From Drosophila pseudoobscura (lineage: Eukaryota > Arthropoda > Insecta > Diptera > Drosophilidae), in the NCBI RefSeq assembly GCF_009870125.1, contig NC_046679.1, forward strand, positions 8,742,001 to 8,806,000: DNA of 64,000 bases. Direction: 5' to 3'. This document shows, piece after piece, positions 11,576 through 23,408 of this stretch. Within the stretch, counting starts at the first letter, position 1; the number at the start of each line of letters is the position of its first letter. The position numbers and the translations under genes are program-made. The notes under the pieces were generated by a model that saw only the letters and a program-made list of their open reading frames with translations, searched no databases and had not been told where the DNA came from.

Positions 11576-13119
11576 CTACTTCAGACCCATGCTGGCCTCA
11601 AACTTGCGGCGTCCCTGGATGTACCACATGGTCTCGTGGTAGGAGCGTGGCAGCACCTCGGTGACTGTGTCCGGCGCCGAGAAGGTGTAGTAGAATGTGT
11701 TTGTGGTGACCTGATTGCCCGTTTGCGTGTCTAGCACATCCGCCACGGTCATGATCTGCATATAGTTGAGGCTCGTGTAGACCACATAGGCCGTCATCTT
11801 GATGAAGCTGTCCACACCCACTGGCTTCTCGAAGCTGATGTCCGAAATGTGCTCCAGCTTGGGCCGCTTCTTGCAGTAGAGGAAGGCGGCCGCCCAACTT
11901 ATCTCGCTGGCGCTACGCATCAGGAATCCCCCAAAGACTCGGTTATGGTGATTGCGATGCTCCGGGAACGAGGGTATGGTGCTCATCTGGTACGAGTCCG
12001 ACATCCAGCGGCAGTTGGGCGGCAGAATGCGCTTGTTCAGCTCCAGAGTGGTGCTGGGCGTGGTCCGTTTGTACAGCTGATACATGAGCGTCTGCTCGGG
12101 ATCGTTGGGCTCCACATTGAAGACGGACTCTGCGCAACGGATCTGGCGCTGACGCTTGCGATCTTTGCCTCCGGCCAGGATTACCTTCTCCTCATCGTTG
12201 GCCGGCTGAATGGGGTTGACTGGAGCCGCCGCGGTGTTGATAGCATTCCTGGCGGCCATCAGGAAGAGGGCCCGCGTCAGTTTCTGGTAGCTGCCATTCA
12301 CCATTTGCTCCAGCCACACCACAACCTCAATGGAGCTGGTGCCCACCCATGAGACATGACCAGACAGACGAATATCCTCGGTGCCGGAGGCCTTCAGCTT
12401 GGTGAAATCGATGCGATCCACGAGTATGGTCACAAACGTATATGGCAGATGCACACCCTCCGGCAGATTGGGCAGCTTCAAATGCTTGTGACAGCACCAG
12501 GCTGTAAAAGATGGAAAGCTGAGCAAATTGATGGACCTTTTGATGGTTTCCCCATTTACCAGCAAACATGTCCATATCCTCCAACAGCCTTCCCAAGCGC
12601 ACACTGCCCAGATAGTTCACGTACTTGTCCTGCAGTGTACGGTCCGTGCTCAGGGGTAGAATGGCCGACGTGAAAGAGTCCTGCATGGCGCGTGCCGGCA
12701 GATCCTCCAGCTTGGGCTGATACTTGAGCAAATGCTCGCGAGACTTGGGCAGCGGATGGTAGCCCGGCTCCAGGCCCAATCTCTTCATCATCTCCAGCTT
12801 GACTACAATGGAAAATCCAGGTGTGACAAAGCGTTCACAAAGAATATGGCACAGTTTTTCTTACTCTCGGCCATGGTGCCGGAATCATTGGCCACCGCCG
12901 ATTGCTTGATGTGCGTCGGCGGTGAGTAATGACGTCTGTTGGGAGGGAGATACACATCTGATTATAGCTGCAAATCATTCAAGATTTTCGTTATCGATTC
13001 GACTCTCACCTGGACACCGTACAGACAGCGGGCGACACCTCAAAGCGATGTCTGGTCTGGCCAGCAGCTCTGCTGACCAAACCCCAGCCCTTTCGTGCTC
13101 CCAACAGCGAACGCAGCAT
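11576..13119 (-). CDS. Mitochondrial acyl-CoA thioesterase, ACOT9-type, copy B (449 aa)
   Basis: Paralog of the gene at 9647-11131 with the same presumed reaction. Coding exons are 13010-13119, 12865-12935, 12560-12802 and 11576-12501, total 1350 nt with all phases consistent. The first exon encodes MLRSLLGARKGWGLVSRAAG, a likely mitochondrial presequence. The catalytic part starts at LKYQPKLEDLPARAMQDSF. HotDog landmarks are LPYTFVTILVDRIDF, LSGHVSWVG, RVFGGFLMRSASEISWA and HISDISFEKPVGV. Exons 1 and 2 together are 181 nt, exactly the length of the single first exon of copy A, so the copies differ by intron gain or loss inside a conserved leader. A second extra intron (12502-12559) also separates them. 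An internal Met codon (MAEIKLEM) could give a cytosolic form, but the upstream splice keeps the frame open to the presequence. Confidence 0.85.
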
Positions 13120-13657
13120 TTTTTATATTCTTTAAATCTACACTTTTTTGTCTGCCAAAAATTCCATCACCTGGAAGAAACAGCTGATGGGCACAGTGGG
13201 CCACAATCGAATGATTTAAGAATGGCAACGAGTTTTCAGAGCAGAACCTAGACCCAACAGGAATACAAATAAATCATATATAAAGCAGGTTTCAAGCTAA
13301 GATTTACCATTTGTACGTATATAATTGCATTTTGCTTGCTTTTTCCAACCAGTGTTTCCACTGTGCAGCGATAGCGATAAATATGACGTCATCGGACAGG
13401 CTGTTAATTTTAAATTTGAAAATACAATTTTTCTCAATTAACACAATTTGCAGCTCTTTGGGTAAATGAGTGGTAATTGGTAATTAAACTTAAAATTGCG
13501 AGGGGAATGACGCTCCAGGTCGATACTGGAGCTGCATCGACTAATAACTGTCAAACTAACTGTCACTTGGCCTAGGCCTTGTCAAATTTTTTTTCCAGCT
13601 CGACTCACTAGATTAAAAATATTTTAGGGAAAGATTTGGAAAAAAAAAAAAATAGTA
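13120..13657. promoter_or_regulatory. Divergent promoter between thioesterase copy B and the citrate-carrier paralog
   Basis: The two start codons face away from each other across 538 bp. The interval contains a perfect CRE palindrome TGACGTCA at 13384-13391, preceded by GCGATAGCGATAA (about 13367-13379), which resembles paired BEAF-32/DREF half-sites. Transcription starts were not located. Confidence 0.45.
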
Positions 13658-14690
13658 ATGCAGTCGCCAGTGCCAGTACCAGTTCTCGTTGCAGCCAGCA
13701 GTGGCGAGAAAGGGCTAAAGGGCATTGTGGCCGGAGGTATTACTGGTGGGCTGGAAATTCTCATCACATATCCCACGGAGTTCGTGAAGACCCAATTGCA
13801 GCTGGACGAAAAGGGGGAAATGAAGAAGTTCAATGGAATCGCCGACTGTGTGAAGAAAACGGTCAAGCAGAATGGATTCTCTGGCCTCTATCGAGGCTTG
13901 AGCGTCTTGCTGTTGGGCAGCATTCCGAAAAGCGCCGCCAGGTAAGCAGCAGCCTCTTATAAGGGCATAGATTGATCATTTGAATGGACACGACTGCGGA
14001 TAGGTTCGGTGCCTTTGAGTTCTTCAGCAATAAGATGCGTGATGAGAGTGGCGAGCTACCCATGACAAGACGCTTCTTTTGCGGCATGCTGGCTGGCATG
14101 ACCGAGGCGGTGGTGGCCGTCACACCCATGGAGACGATCAAGGTGCGCTTCATCAACGATCAACGAAGCGCAAAGCCCAAGTTCAAGGGACTGTTTCATG
14201 GTGTGGGCCAGATCGTCAAGAGTGACGGTAACTATCATTAGGATTACCATAGACGTCTATTTTTGATTGCCACTCTGTTGCTGTAGGAATTGGTGGGATC
14301 TACAAGGGACTGCCAGCCACTGTGATGAAGCAGGGCTCCAATCAGGCCATTCGTTTCTTTGTGCTCTTTTCGCTGAAGGACTTGTACACTGGCAGAGACA
14401 AGACAAAGACGGTGCCAAAACCGTTGGTTGGAGTGTTTGGAGCCATTGCCGGTGCCGCATCGGTGTTTGGCAATAATCCCCTCGATGTGGTCAAGACACG
14501 AATGCAGAGCTTGGATTCCGCCAGATACAAGAACACACTGGACTGCGCCATCCAGGTCCTACGTCAGGAGGGTCCCATGGCCTTTTACAAAGGAACAGTG
14601 CCGCGCCTGGGCAGAGTCTGTCTCGATGTGGCTATTACATTCATGATCTACGATACGATCATGGATGTGTTTAATTTGTTTTGGAAATAA
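13658..14690 (+). CDS. Mitochondrial tricarboxylate/citrate carrier paralog (SLC25A1 family), 303 aa
   Basis: SLC25A1 proteins exchange mitochondrial citrate for cytosolic malate across the inner membrane. Exons are 13658-13941, 14004-14227 and 14287-14690 (912 nt). Three mitochondrial-carrier repeats are visible, each with the PX[DE]XX[KR] signature: [19 protein letters not shown] and [21 protein letters not shown] near the start, [11 protein letters not shown] and [12 protein letters not shown] are characteristic of citrate carriers. The sequence is recognisably related to Drosophila scheggia (sea), but the N-terminus differs from what I remember of sea, so I treat it as a paralog and give no symbol. 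The stop codon lies within an AATAAA hexamer (14686-14691), and rod ends 74 bp further on the opposite strand. Confidence 0.88.
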
Positions 14691-14764
14691 ATCTTATTAT
14701 TCAATGTATTATTATTATTATATTTCCATGAGAATAGAAGGATAAGAAAGGCATATATCCACGC

Positions 14765-17700
14765 CTAGAGCTTCAATTCTTTGAGGGCAAAGTTAAGCAC
14801 AACAGGCAGCAGGCCAGCCTCTTCCAAATCCAGTATCTGTTGCCGTAGATTTTCCCCTTGGCGGCTCGAAATTAGCTGCAAATACATTCACATTTAAAGA
14901 CAGTTCTCTTGCTATAAGTTAACAATAGTAAACCCACCTTTTTGATCTTTTCGCGTTGCTCTGAGCTCTGACAGAAGCTGAGTATGGCCGCTGCCATGTG
15001 GGGTCGATGAATCAGGATACACAGCTCGGCAAACTGTATGAGATTCAGGGCATGCACCACTGGGCAGCCTTGCAGCCGCAACAGGGTCTTGTTGAGCTGC
15101 TCTTCCTGAGCAAAGGAACGCGTCTGCACGGCATTCTTCAGAGGATGACAGAGCACATAGTCCCAGGCCAGAGCCAGTCCATCCAGATGCAACAGCTGTG
15201 GCTTGCAGCTGAGTACATCCAGCAGGGCATTCAGTTCGCGCAGCATATGAAACATCACCATACGCTTGAGGATGCCATTCCAGATCTTGGGCAGATGTAT
15301 ATCGAAGCCTAGGCAGATGTTGGCCATCACCTCAAGGGAGAGCGGATTCTCAGCATTGCGCTGCCATATAAACTTCAGAATATCGATCTTGTTGAAGTGA
15401 TCATCGGCGAACTTGTCAATGTTCGACTTGTAGCCGAGGGCCTTCAGCTCGTGGACGCACTTGATCGTGATAAACTGTCGCTGGCTGATCGTGTTCGTGA
15501 AGGAGTTGCTGCCATCGTTGAGCTTCGAATAGCACTCGTACATCTGCAGCTGGGTTGAGGTGTTCACGGAGCTATCACAGATAGAGGTAGACAGATCTTG
15601 TCATATGTTCCATAAATACTAAATGTTATATGTTATTCTTACCCTCCCTTGAATATCAGGCCCACCAGAAACTTGACCGCCTCCGATTTGGGCCAGCTGC
15701 TGAGTATGTAAAATGCACGCACCACATTCTCGCTGGCATCATCGTTGCTGCTGCCGCCGTTGCTGCCGTTGGTGTCGCCTCCACCGTTCTGATCGGACCA
15801 GTTCTGATCTTCCATAAATGTCTCCTCCAGCATAGTGCTATCAGCCGGCTCCATGGTCACCGAGAGCCACTTCTGCAGCAGACGGAACTGTATGGAGCCC
15901 AGATTGAGATCGTGCAGCTTGGCTATCTCCGTGACCAAGGCATTGATGTCCACCTTGCTGGACTTGATGATCAGCTCGTGGTGGTAGAGGCTGTGTATCA
16001 GCTCCGTGGGATTCTCCACCAGTCGCAGCAGCTTCTCGTCGGTCAGGCCATAGATATACAGCAAGTGTTGTGTCTTCTGTATGGGATAGCGCCGCTTGAC
16101 CTTGGCCACCTGCTCCTGACTCTTGGCATCGGTGATCAGATGGCCGTTCTCCTTGATAAAGTTCCAGCACTCGTAGGAGGCCTCCACCATGTCCGCCCCA
16201 TCGCGGGCATAGTTCGACACAAAGTAGAGTATGAGAAAGGCCTTGTTCGGATTATGCACCTTCTTGACGAGCCGCAGTATGGACTTCAGAAAGGCATTGT
16301 TTGTGGGATGCAGACTCCATGATTCCGACTCGTTCTTGGACTTGTATTCGGATATTGAATTCTTCACGGCCGACATGCAGAAGTAGTCACAGTTCTGGTT
16401 ACTGTCCTTGGAGCCCTTGAGGGCCGTATACATTTGGATAAGCGGGAACCAGCTCTGACAGTTGTCCACATTCAGTTCGCTATCTGTACGAGGAGCCAGA
16501 ATAAATAAAGAAGCCCCACTGAGGGCCGTAAACCTAGCCTATTTATTCAGCCACATACCAAGTATATCCTTTAGCGGTTGCTCGACTATCGGCTTGAAGG
16601 GCAAGCGATAGCGTGAGATTTTCGGTAGGACACCATTCTCCCGCTGGGATTTGAGCCACATGTCTGTCTCCAGTTGGCCCGGACGATTGCGTCGTCGCGT
16701 GATCATCTTGTGGCGCAGAAAGTGTAAGATATTTGTCCATATCTCCATCTCTTTGGGGGCAGCATCAAAGAACATCAAGATGTTGATGACGCACATGTAC
16801 AGCTCATAGAAATAGATGTTGATCTGCAAAAAAAGGGAAGGGCTTAGAGGAAGGCGTGCCCTTCTCGAGCTGAGAACCGCACCTCTTCGATAAACTGCTT
16901 TAGCTTGGAGGTAAAGAGTTCCACATTCTTGATCTCATTGATGTACGGCTGGCACATCTCCCGCATCTCCTGGGCGCTGCTCAGCATGACCAGTTCCTCG
17001 TCGCCGAAGGTGTCCCGCTTGATCTCGAACCGCAGCTCCTGGGCATTCAGTATGCTTAGAATTTGGGTGATCAGAATCTTCTGATAGTCAAAGCCAAAGT
17101 CACGGCTCATGCGCTCCAGCAGCTGCACGTCCAGCTGCTTGTTGTGGAACTCCTTCAGCAGATGCTCAATGTTGTCCATGTCCGCATTGAACTTTCCCTT
17201 GATCCGGGGATCCTGCTGGCAGAACTCCAGGTAATAGTATAGTTTGAGGCGCCTGCAAACAACAACAGAAGATAAATAACCAAATGAAGAGAGAAGAATG
17301 AAGAATTAAGCTTTGAAACCCACTTGGCGCGTATCATTTGCACGTTGTCCGCGTCCTCAATGTGTTCGTTGTACATGGCGGAGAGCGTTAGGAAGTTGAT
17401 CTTCTGCTGATCGGTCTTCACCTCCGTAGAGAGCTTCTCGAGCATGGCCACGGACTCGCCATCGGCCACCAGCATGCTGAACAGCTCGAGGAAGTTTGCA
17501 TCCTTGTTGCTCATCGCATTACGGAATATCCGCCTCAGCTGCAGCGTGATGAAGCGTTCATTGATGATCCTCTTCTTTCTGCAGTTCTGCTTCTGATAAT
17601 CCAACAGATACTGCGACATCACATACCACACATCGTGCTCCTTGGCCTTGGTCAGGTACTCCAGCGACACAAAGAAGTCGGCGCGTGCCCCATCGATGTC

Positions 17701-20700
17701 TTCCTTGACATTCTCCGCCAGTGATTGGCGCACTTGCATGAGCAGGGAATTATTTGGCTCCGTCTCAGTAATCATCACGAGGAGAGTGCGTGCCAAGAAC
17801 TTGACGATCGGCAGGCGACCACTGATGTTCCTCTGCAACAAAAAGGAAATCTCTGTGGGTTAAATCTTGCCTGAGAGGATCAACAATAGACTACTACCTT
17901 CTTCTGCGGCTGCTGTACTGGCTGCACTTCCACCTCATCGAACATGGACACCGAGTAGCGTTTCTTCGCTGATGGCGGCGGCAGCAGCTGCTGCGACAGA
18001 GGCTTCACATCAAACGACCCATTGAGGGCACTCGTAAAGTTGAGCGTTGTCTCGCCCAGAGCCATTGGCGTGCCGTCCAGGGCGCGACATATGTGCTCGT
18101 TAATCGTCTGCTCCTTGCCATTGTAGTACGTTGCGATGGCATCCAAGGGATAGTGAATGACAGCCACACGAATGTACTTTATGAGATCCACAAGATCCCG
18201 ACGACGGCTGCGTTCATGCAGCAAGGCAGACGTCAGCAGATCATACGCGAGGGGGAAGCTCAGGGGATCACTTTCGGTGATCAGTTGCAGCGAGGATGGA
18301 GAGTCTGCAAAAGGTACAAGGATATAAGCCAATTTCAGACATCCTTTAGATGCACTACCCACCCTGATTGTTGCCCTTGGCCGATTCAATTTGCTGGACA
18401 ATCAACTCCAATGCCAGGTTGATGAAGTCATCGCTGTTGCCCGGCACACAGTCGATGAACTGCAGCACATGGTAGGCCAAGGCACAGCTGAGGGGCAGAC
18501 ATGCCACACGCTGGCACAGCCGTTGCATCCCAAACACCTTTGAGAGATCCAGGGCCGTGCAGAGTTCGCTCATTTCGCTGGCTATAAAGGCGGACACATT
18601 CAGCGTGGCCTGAGCCCGCTCAATGATCCGCTCTATGGCCTCGTCAAGGAGCTCGTGGCGCCGAAGCAGAGGGATAAGCTCGCCGCTGCAGCTCAGCTCA
18701 ATGTTGAATTTCTCGTGTAGATGGAAGCGATGCTTGATGATCAGGTAGCGACGCTCGTACACAGATTCGACGTGGGGCAGGAACAGTTTAAAGAGTTCCA
18801 GGACATTCAGGTGCTCTTGGACTTTGACTTCGTTGATGAACGACGCAGAGGAGCTGTTCTCCAGCAGATTGGCAAAGATCTCCACCACATCGCGTCGATG
18901 CTTGTCGTTCTTTTCGCTGCCCAGAGTCTTGAAGAACTCGTAGGCCATCTCGATTTGTCCCCGTCTGGCCATCTGGTAGCAGCAGTTGAAATTGGCGCTG
19001 ATCGAGATCTCTGGCGCCGCCTTGGTTAGTGTGCGAATATCATCCAGCATGTCCGGGAGATTCAGCTTGACGATGCGCATCATGAACAGCTCCAGATTGA
19101 TGTCCGCCGAGCTGTCTGCCGGCCAGCCGTACTTGACTTTCATGATCTTGATCACCTGTATCTCGTACTCGGCATTGATCTTCATGGCCAGCGGGTGCGT
19201 GGAGGTGCGCAGCTTGATCAGCGGCCCCAGGGCCTCGGGCCAAGGCACAGGGGCATTCTGCAGCACCGACAGGGCGCATTCCAAGCGACTGTCCTCGTTG
19301 TGCAGCAGCTCGATGCAGGCCATTGCACGCTCCAGCCATTTGCTGGACGACTGACGACTGGCCACCAGCTGGGCGATGTACTGCTTGATCACGGCCAGCG
19401 GCTGGCGTCCCTTCTCCTGGAATATGGGGTACATAAAGTCCTTCACCAGCCGCTGCAGCTTATCCAGCTGCACATGCTGCAGTATGCTCAGGGCAGTGGC
19501 ATCAATCGAGTCCTGCATGTAGTTGTCCAATGTAAAACCCATGTTATAGTTGGTCTTCAGCACAAACAAATCCTGCAGTGCATTGACCAGGTCCCGCAGC
19601 TTTCCCACATTCCGTTCCTGCTGCCGTCGCACATCGCTGCAAAAAGGTAAACACAGATCGTATATGGTATATGGCTGGGGATTGTCCATCTCTAATGGAA
19701 CTTACGAATATGTAAATTGAATTTCCTCGAATATTTCCAAGATTTTGGTTGAGAACTCGAGTCCAATGTTTGGCCAATGTGTGTTGTACTGAAGTTTGCG
19801 CGTCATCTCAATGCTCCAGTCGGTTATGAATGGCATAATGCTGGGATGAGTATTGCTGACCATCGGTATAAACTGACGTAGCCACTGGACAATGTTAAAG
19901 GGCTTGGTGTTGCTCGGTATGAAGCCGAGCAGCGTGCGCAGCTCATCCTCGTTGAGGTGCGGCAGAATGCTGCTCGAGTGCCGGCGCCAGATGAGGCAGG
20001 CCGTGGGCATATCGGTGTTGAACAGCGACTTGACCACACGCACCAAATTGTTGTCGTAGATGAACTTTTGCCAATCGCTGTTGCACTCGTACGGATCGGT
20101 GATGGCCAGAGTCTTGAGACGATGCAGTTGCTCGTCAATCTCCAGCATATCCTCTTCATCCTCCTGGAAAGAGAGTACATTTAAGAGCGAACCCACGAGC
20201 AAATAAATCCCAGACTAAAATCTCACCTCAAAGCTCAAACGCTTTTGGATCTCGCGCAGATAGCGCTCTAGAATGTGTCGCGAACTCAGATTGATCATCC
20301 GATTGTTCTTAATAAACGCTTTGCTCTCAATCTGCGAGAGCAACTCTAGAAGGGTCTGGAATTTGGCATCCCCCTCGGGGGCTTTCAAATGGGAATCAGA
20401 GTTGCAGAGCTCCACCAGAATACGCTTGGCCCTGGCCTCAAAGATTGGCTGCAGGCACAGCTCGAATTGCTTGCCAAACTCCTCTGCCTCCTCCAGCCGG
20501 CCCTTGGCCACGAGTTTCTTGAACCGATCACTGGGATCCGTCTCCGAAACGAGCATCATTTCCACCATGGAGGGCAGACTGCTTTTGTTCGCCTCCTTGG
20601 CTGCCAAATAGTACAGATTTACGGCACACTTTGGCTGGCGCACCAGCCAGGCGTGCTCTGGCACTTCCACCTCGTTTTTGCATCTCAGAGCTGTAAGGAT

Positions 20701-21919
20701 CATCAAGGATAAACCAACACATAGCTTGACAAATCATATATCTTACAAGGATACTCCACAATTTTCATTAGGCGCCCCTCGTCCGTTGGCTTGGTTAGTA
20801 TCTGAAGCTCAATGCTCTCCTCGCTGCACTCCATGACGAGCAAATCCTCGATCAACAAGTTCCGACCCTGCGACGATTGGCACAAATTCACAGTGCGCGT
20901 GTACGGACAGATGTCCAGCAGATGACCGGAGGTGGTCAGAGCAATCCTAAGGCAAACAGAGAACAGAATAAAAGAACAAGCCTACGGCTGACTATCGTTT
21001 CCAGAACTTACACACAACCATCCAGATTGTAGATATGCTTAAGGCTGCCATAATGAGCAGGCAGACTAATGCGGGTCACATCATTGGAATTCGTCTTGAA
21101 GTTTGCCGTGCCCAGATCCCCGTAGATGATCAAAGCGTGATCGGCACCACGATCTTCCTGATTATTCTGTGCGGAAATGTGACCAGCCGGCGACAGCTGC
21201 TGGAAAAGTACAGCGCAGTCGACATTTCCCGACGGGCGGCCCTTGGAAATCCGCTTGATGGTGACATCGTCGAGAATGGCCTTCTCACAGGCAATCGTCT
21301 CGTTGTCATTGAGGGTTATATTCGCCACAGACTCCAAGGTGGCTTCATCAATTTCGCTCAAGCTAAAGAAGCAGTCTTCCGTCATTTCAGTCAAAAGGAA
21401 TCCCTCTATGCGATGACTCACCCATAGATGCTGCCATTTTTGCAGGTGAAGTAAAATTGCTGATCGCATTGATGGATGCTCCTGAAGGTGCCACCACCCG
21501 AGAGGCTCACATCTTCCAGGTTCACGCAAACGCTGAACAGAAGCACTCCCTTGATGAACACACCATGCACTTCGCCATCGCTGAGCCCGCACACAATCAG
21601 ATTGCCGCTGCTGGAGATGGCAATGGCTTCAATTTGGGAACTGAAACTGAGGAAACTGCACTTGGCCACCAGCTCGTCCTCCAGCAGCAGGAGGCTCTTG
21701 TCTATGGATATCACCATTTTGCCACATTGCACTGATGCCAAAACCTCTGGGTATTTCTCGACCTAAAAATAAAAAAATGTTTAGCATAGCTAACTGTTGA
21801 TTCGTTTGAATTGCGGCCATTACCTCCTCCTCGCTGCTAATCCGGAACATGCCCCTCGAGGAGAACACATTCGAAATTGTCTCATCTTCACAAGGGGATG
21901 CCTCAAAGTTGCTCCACAT
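14765..21919 (-). CDS. rod: Rough deal (Rod), kinetochore checkpoint protein, 2106 aa, 14 exons
   Basis: Rod (KNTC1) is the scaffold of the Rod-Zw10-Zwilch complex, which recruits dynein/Spindly and Mad1-Mad2 to unattached kinetochores. Fourteen exons, joined in phase, give 6321 nt: 21824-21919, 21422-21762, 21012-21362, 20747-20946, 20227-20690, 19706-20163, 18363-19636, 17898-18304, 17324-17832, 16883-17252, 16559-16823, 15643-16483, 14938-15571 and 14765-14875. The N-terminal 350 residues have beta-propeller character (AIAISSSGNLIVCGLSDGEV, then LIIYGDLGT). The rest is a leucine-rich helical solenoid without catalytic motifs, as expected for KNTC1. The start is MWSNFEASPCEDETISN; no ATG precedes it in frame. 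The second intron is only 59 nt and shifts the frame, so it could be mistaken for a frameshift. The identity rests on family resemblance, length and its neighbours CycG, RpL6 and pygo. Confidence 0.93.
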
Positions 21920-23408
21920 CCTGCAGTAGTTTGCTTCGATTTTAATTAAGAAATTGCACAAAATTTAAACAAACAGCGCCAAATAAACAAGCGTCACCCT
22001 CTCTAGAGATGGGATTCCATTGATAACAAAACAGGTTATCGGTAGGATCTAATAGAGGAGAAATCATTTGATAATGTTTGCAATTATTATTTAATTAAAC
22101 TGAAAATAGCCAATTCACAATCAAACAGTGTTTTTTGCATTGTTACATACGTTTTTTAAATTAAATTGTCTTCTTATCGCAAGGCAAAGACGCATTTGCA
22201 GCTCTGGTCCCTCTTTTCGTCTTGTGGAATTCCGGCATTTTGGGTTTAAGCGAAATACGGTCACACTGGCTGGCAGGCGATGAAAATTATTTATATTTTT
22301 TCGCTATTCCAACGCAAAAATTAAACAAAATAAACAAAGTTAGATGCATTAATGATAAAATCCGACACAGTGCGTCCCCACTGATACTCGGAAGTGTGTG
22401 CTACCTTGGACCGCGGCTCAGCTCAAATCCGCTACTCATTAAAAGTTGATGCTGCAGTAGCGCAGCAGCGGCCATCAACAAAAAAGAAAACCTCGAAACC
22501 CAATCGCGTGCAAAGTACAAAAAGTGTGTATTATTTAATAATAATTGTCGCTAACCACTATCGTGTGCTAAATATTGGGCACTATACCCCATAGTGGTGC
22601 AATTAAAGGCCAAACGCAGCGATTTGCTGCCGCGGCGGTGGTGCAAAGAGAACATAAAATCGCTGGCAAGAAGAAGAGCCTATAGTGGCGCTGTGTGAGA
22701 AAATAAAACAAAAAAGACAACACAACGCGCATTGCAGCGTCCACTGGAGGCTTCCACCAATTAAATCGGAAGTAAAATAAATGTAAAGCCAGCACGTAAT
22801 TGCAATAAACGAAGAAAAAGATCCAGTGCATATTTGTTTTTGTATGCTGCAGGCCGCCGCTGCAGGTGCTGCTGCTGCTTGCGCTTGGCGCTTTCGAGAC
22901 AACACGACGCTGCCAACGCTGACGACATGCGCGCGTAGAGTTGCCAGCTCCAAATTGCAAAGGTTGCCGTTGTGCCGTTGTTCCGTGGCCGTGTGCCGTG
23001 TGCCGAGTGCCGTTTCTTGGGAATAGTTTTTGAAAATTCAGTTGTTCTTGTGCTAAGATGATTCGGTAAATATGTGGAAAATAATTGAGTATTGAACAGC
23101 CAAAAAAAACTCACGCTCTGCCCTTTTGCTTAGGTCGATATGCTTTTGGCGGTCCCAGGCCGCACCAAGTGGATAACAGTCGAGTGAGAGAGCAGCAGAT
23201 CAGCGATCACCGTAAAGCCAGCCACCAGCAAACATCAGCATCACTCCATCCGTCATCGGGTGCAGACCACCCGCGAGCTACACCTTCTAATTTCTTCACC
23301 CCGCGTCGAGATCTCCAGCGAGGGATTGACGACGCCGCTTAGATAGAATTTCTTCCCCCCGTAGTTAAAGGAAAAGCTGCCACCATTCGGAAGAAAAATA
23401 CCTCTAAT
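21920..23408. promoter_or_regulatory. Divergent rod/pygo promoter and pygo 5' UTR
   Basis: The interval contains CGGTCACACTG at 22258-22268, a consensus Motif 1 (M1BP) promoter element, about 340 bp from the rod start codon. Rightward transcription from near here would give a pygo leader of about 1 kb. A probable 5' UTR intron runs 23066-23133 (GTAAAT to CTTAG). An upstream ATG at 23058 lies just before it. The leader is GC-rich with CTGC/GCAG repeats (22850-22930). Confidence 0.55.
23058..23176 (+). promoter_or_regulatory. Possible pygo upstream ORF split by the leader intron
   Basis: ATG ATT CG at 23058-23065 joins across the intron 23066-23133 to G TCG ATA TGC and ends at TAA 23174-23176, giving a 16-codon peptide. 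It lies upstream of the main pygo start at 23409. The splice signals are good, but transcription of this ATG is inferred. Confidence 0.35.

Noticed and set aside
21363-21421. Apparent frameshift in rod
   Set aside because: A 59-nt intron with GTGAGT, a branch-like TGACTGA and CTTCTTTAG restores the frame exactly.
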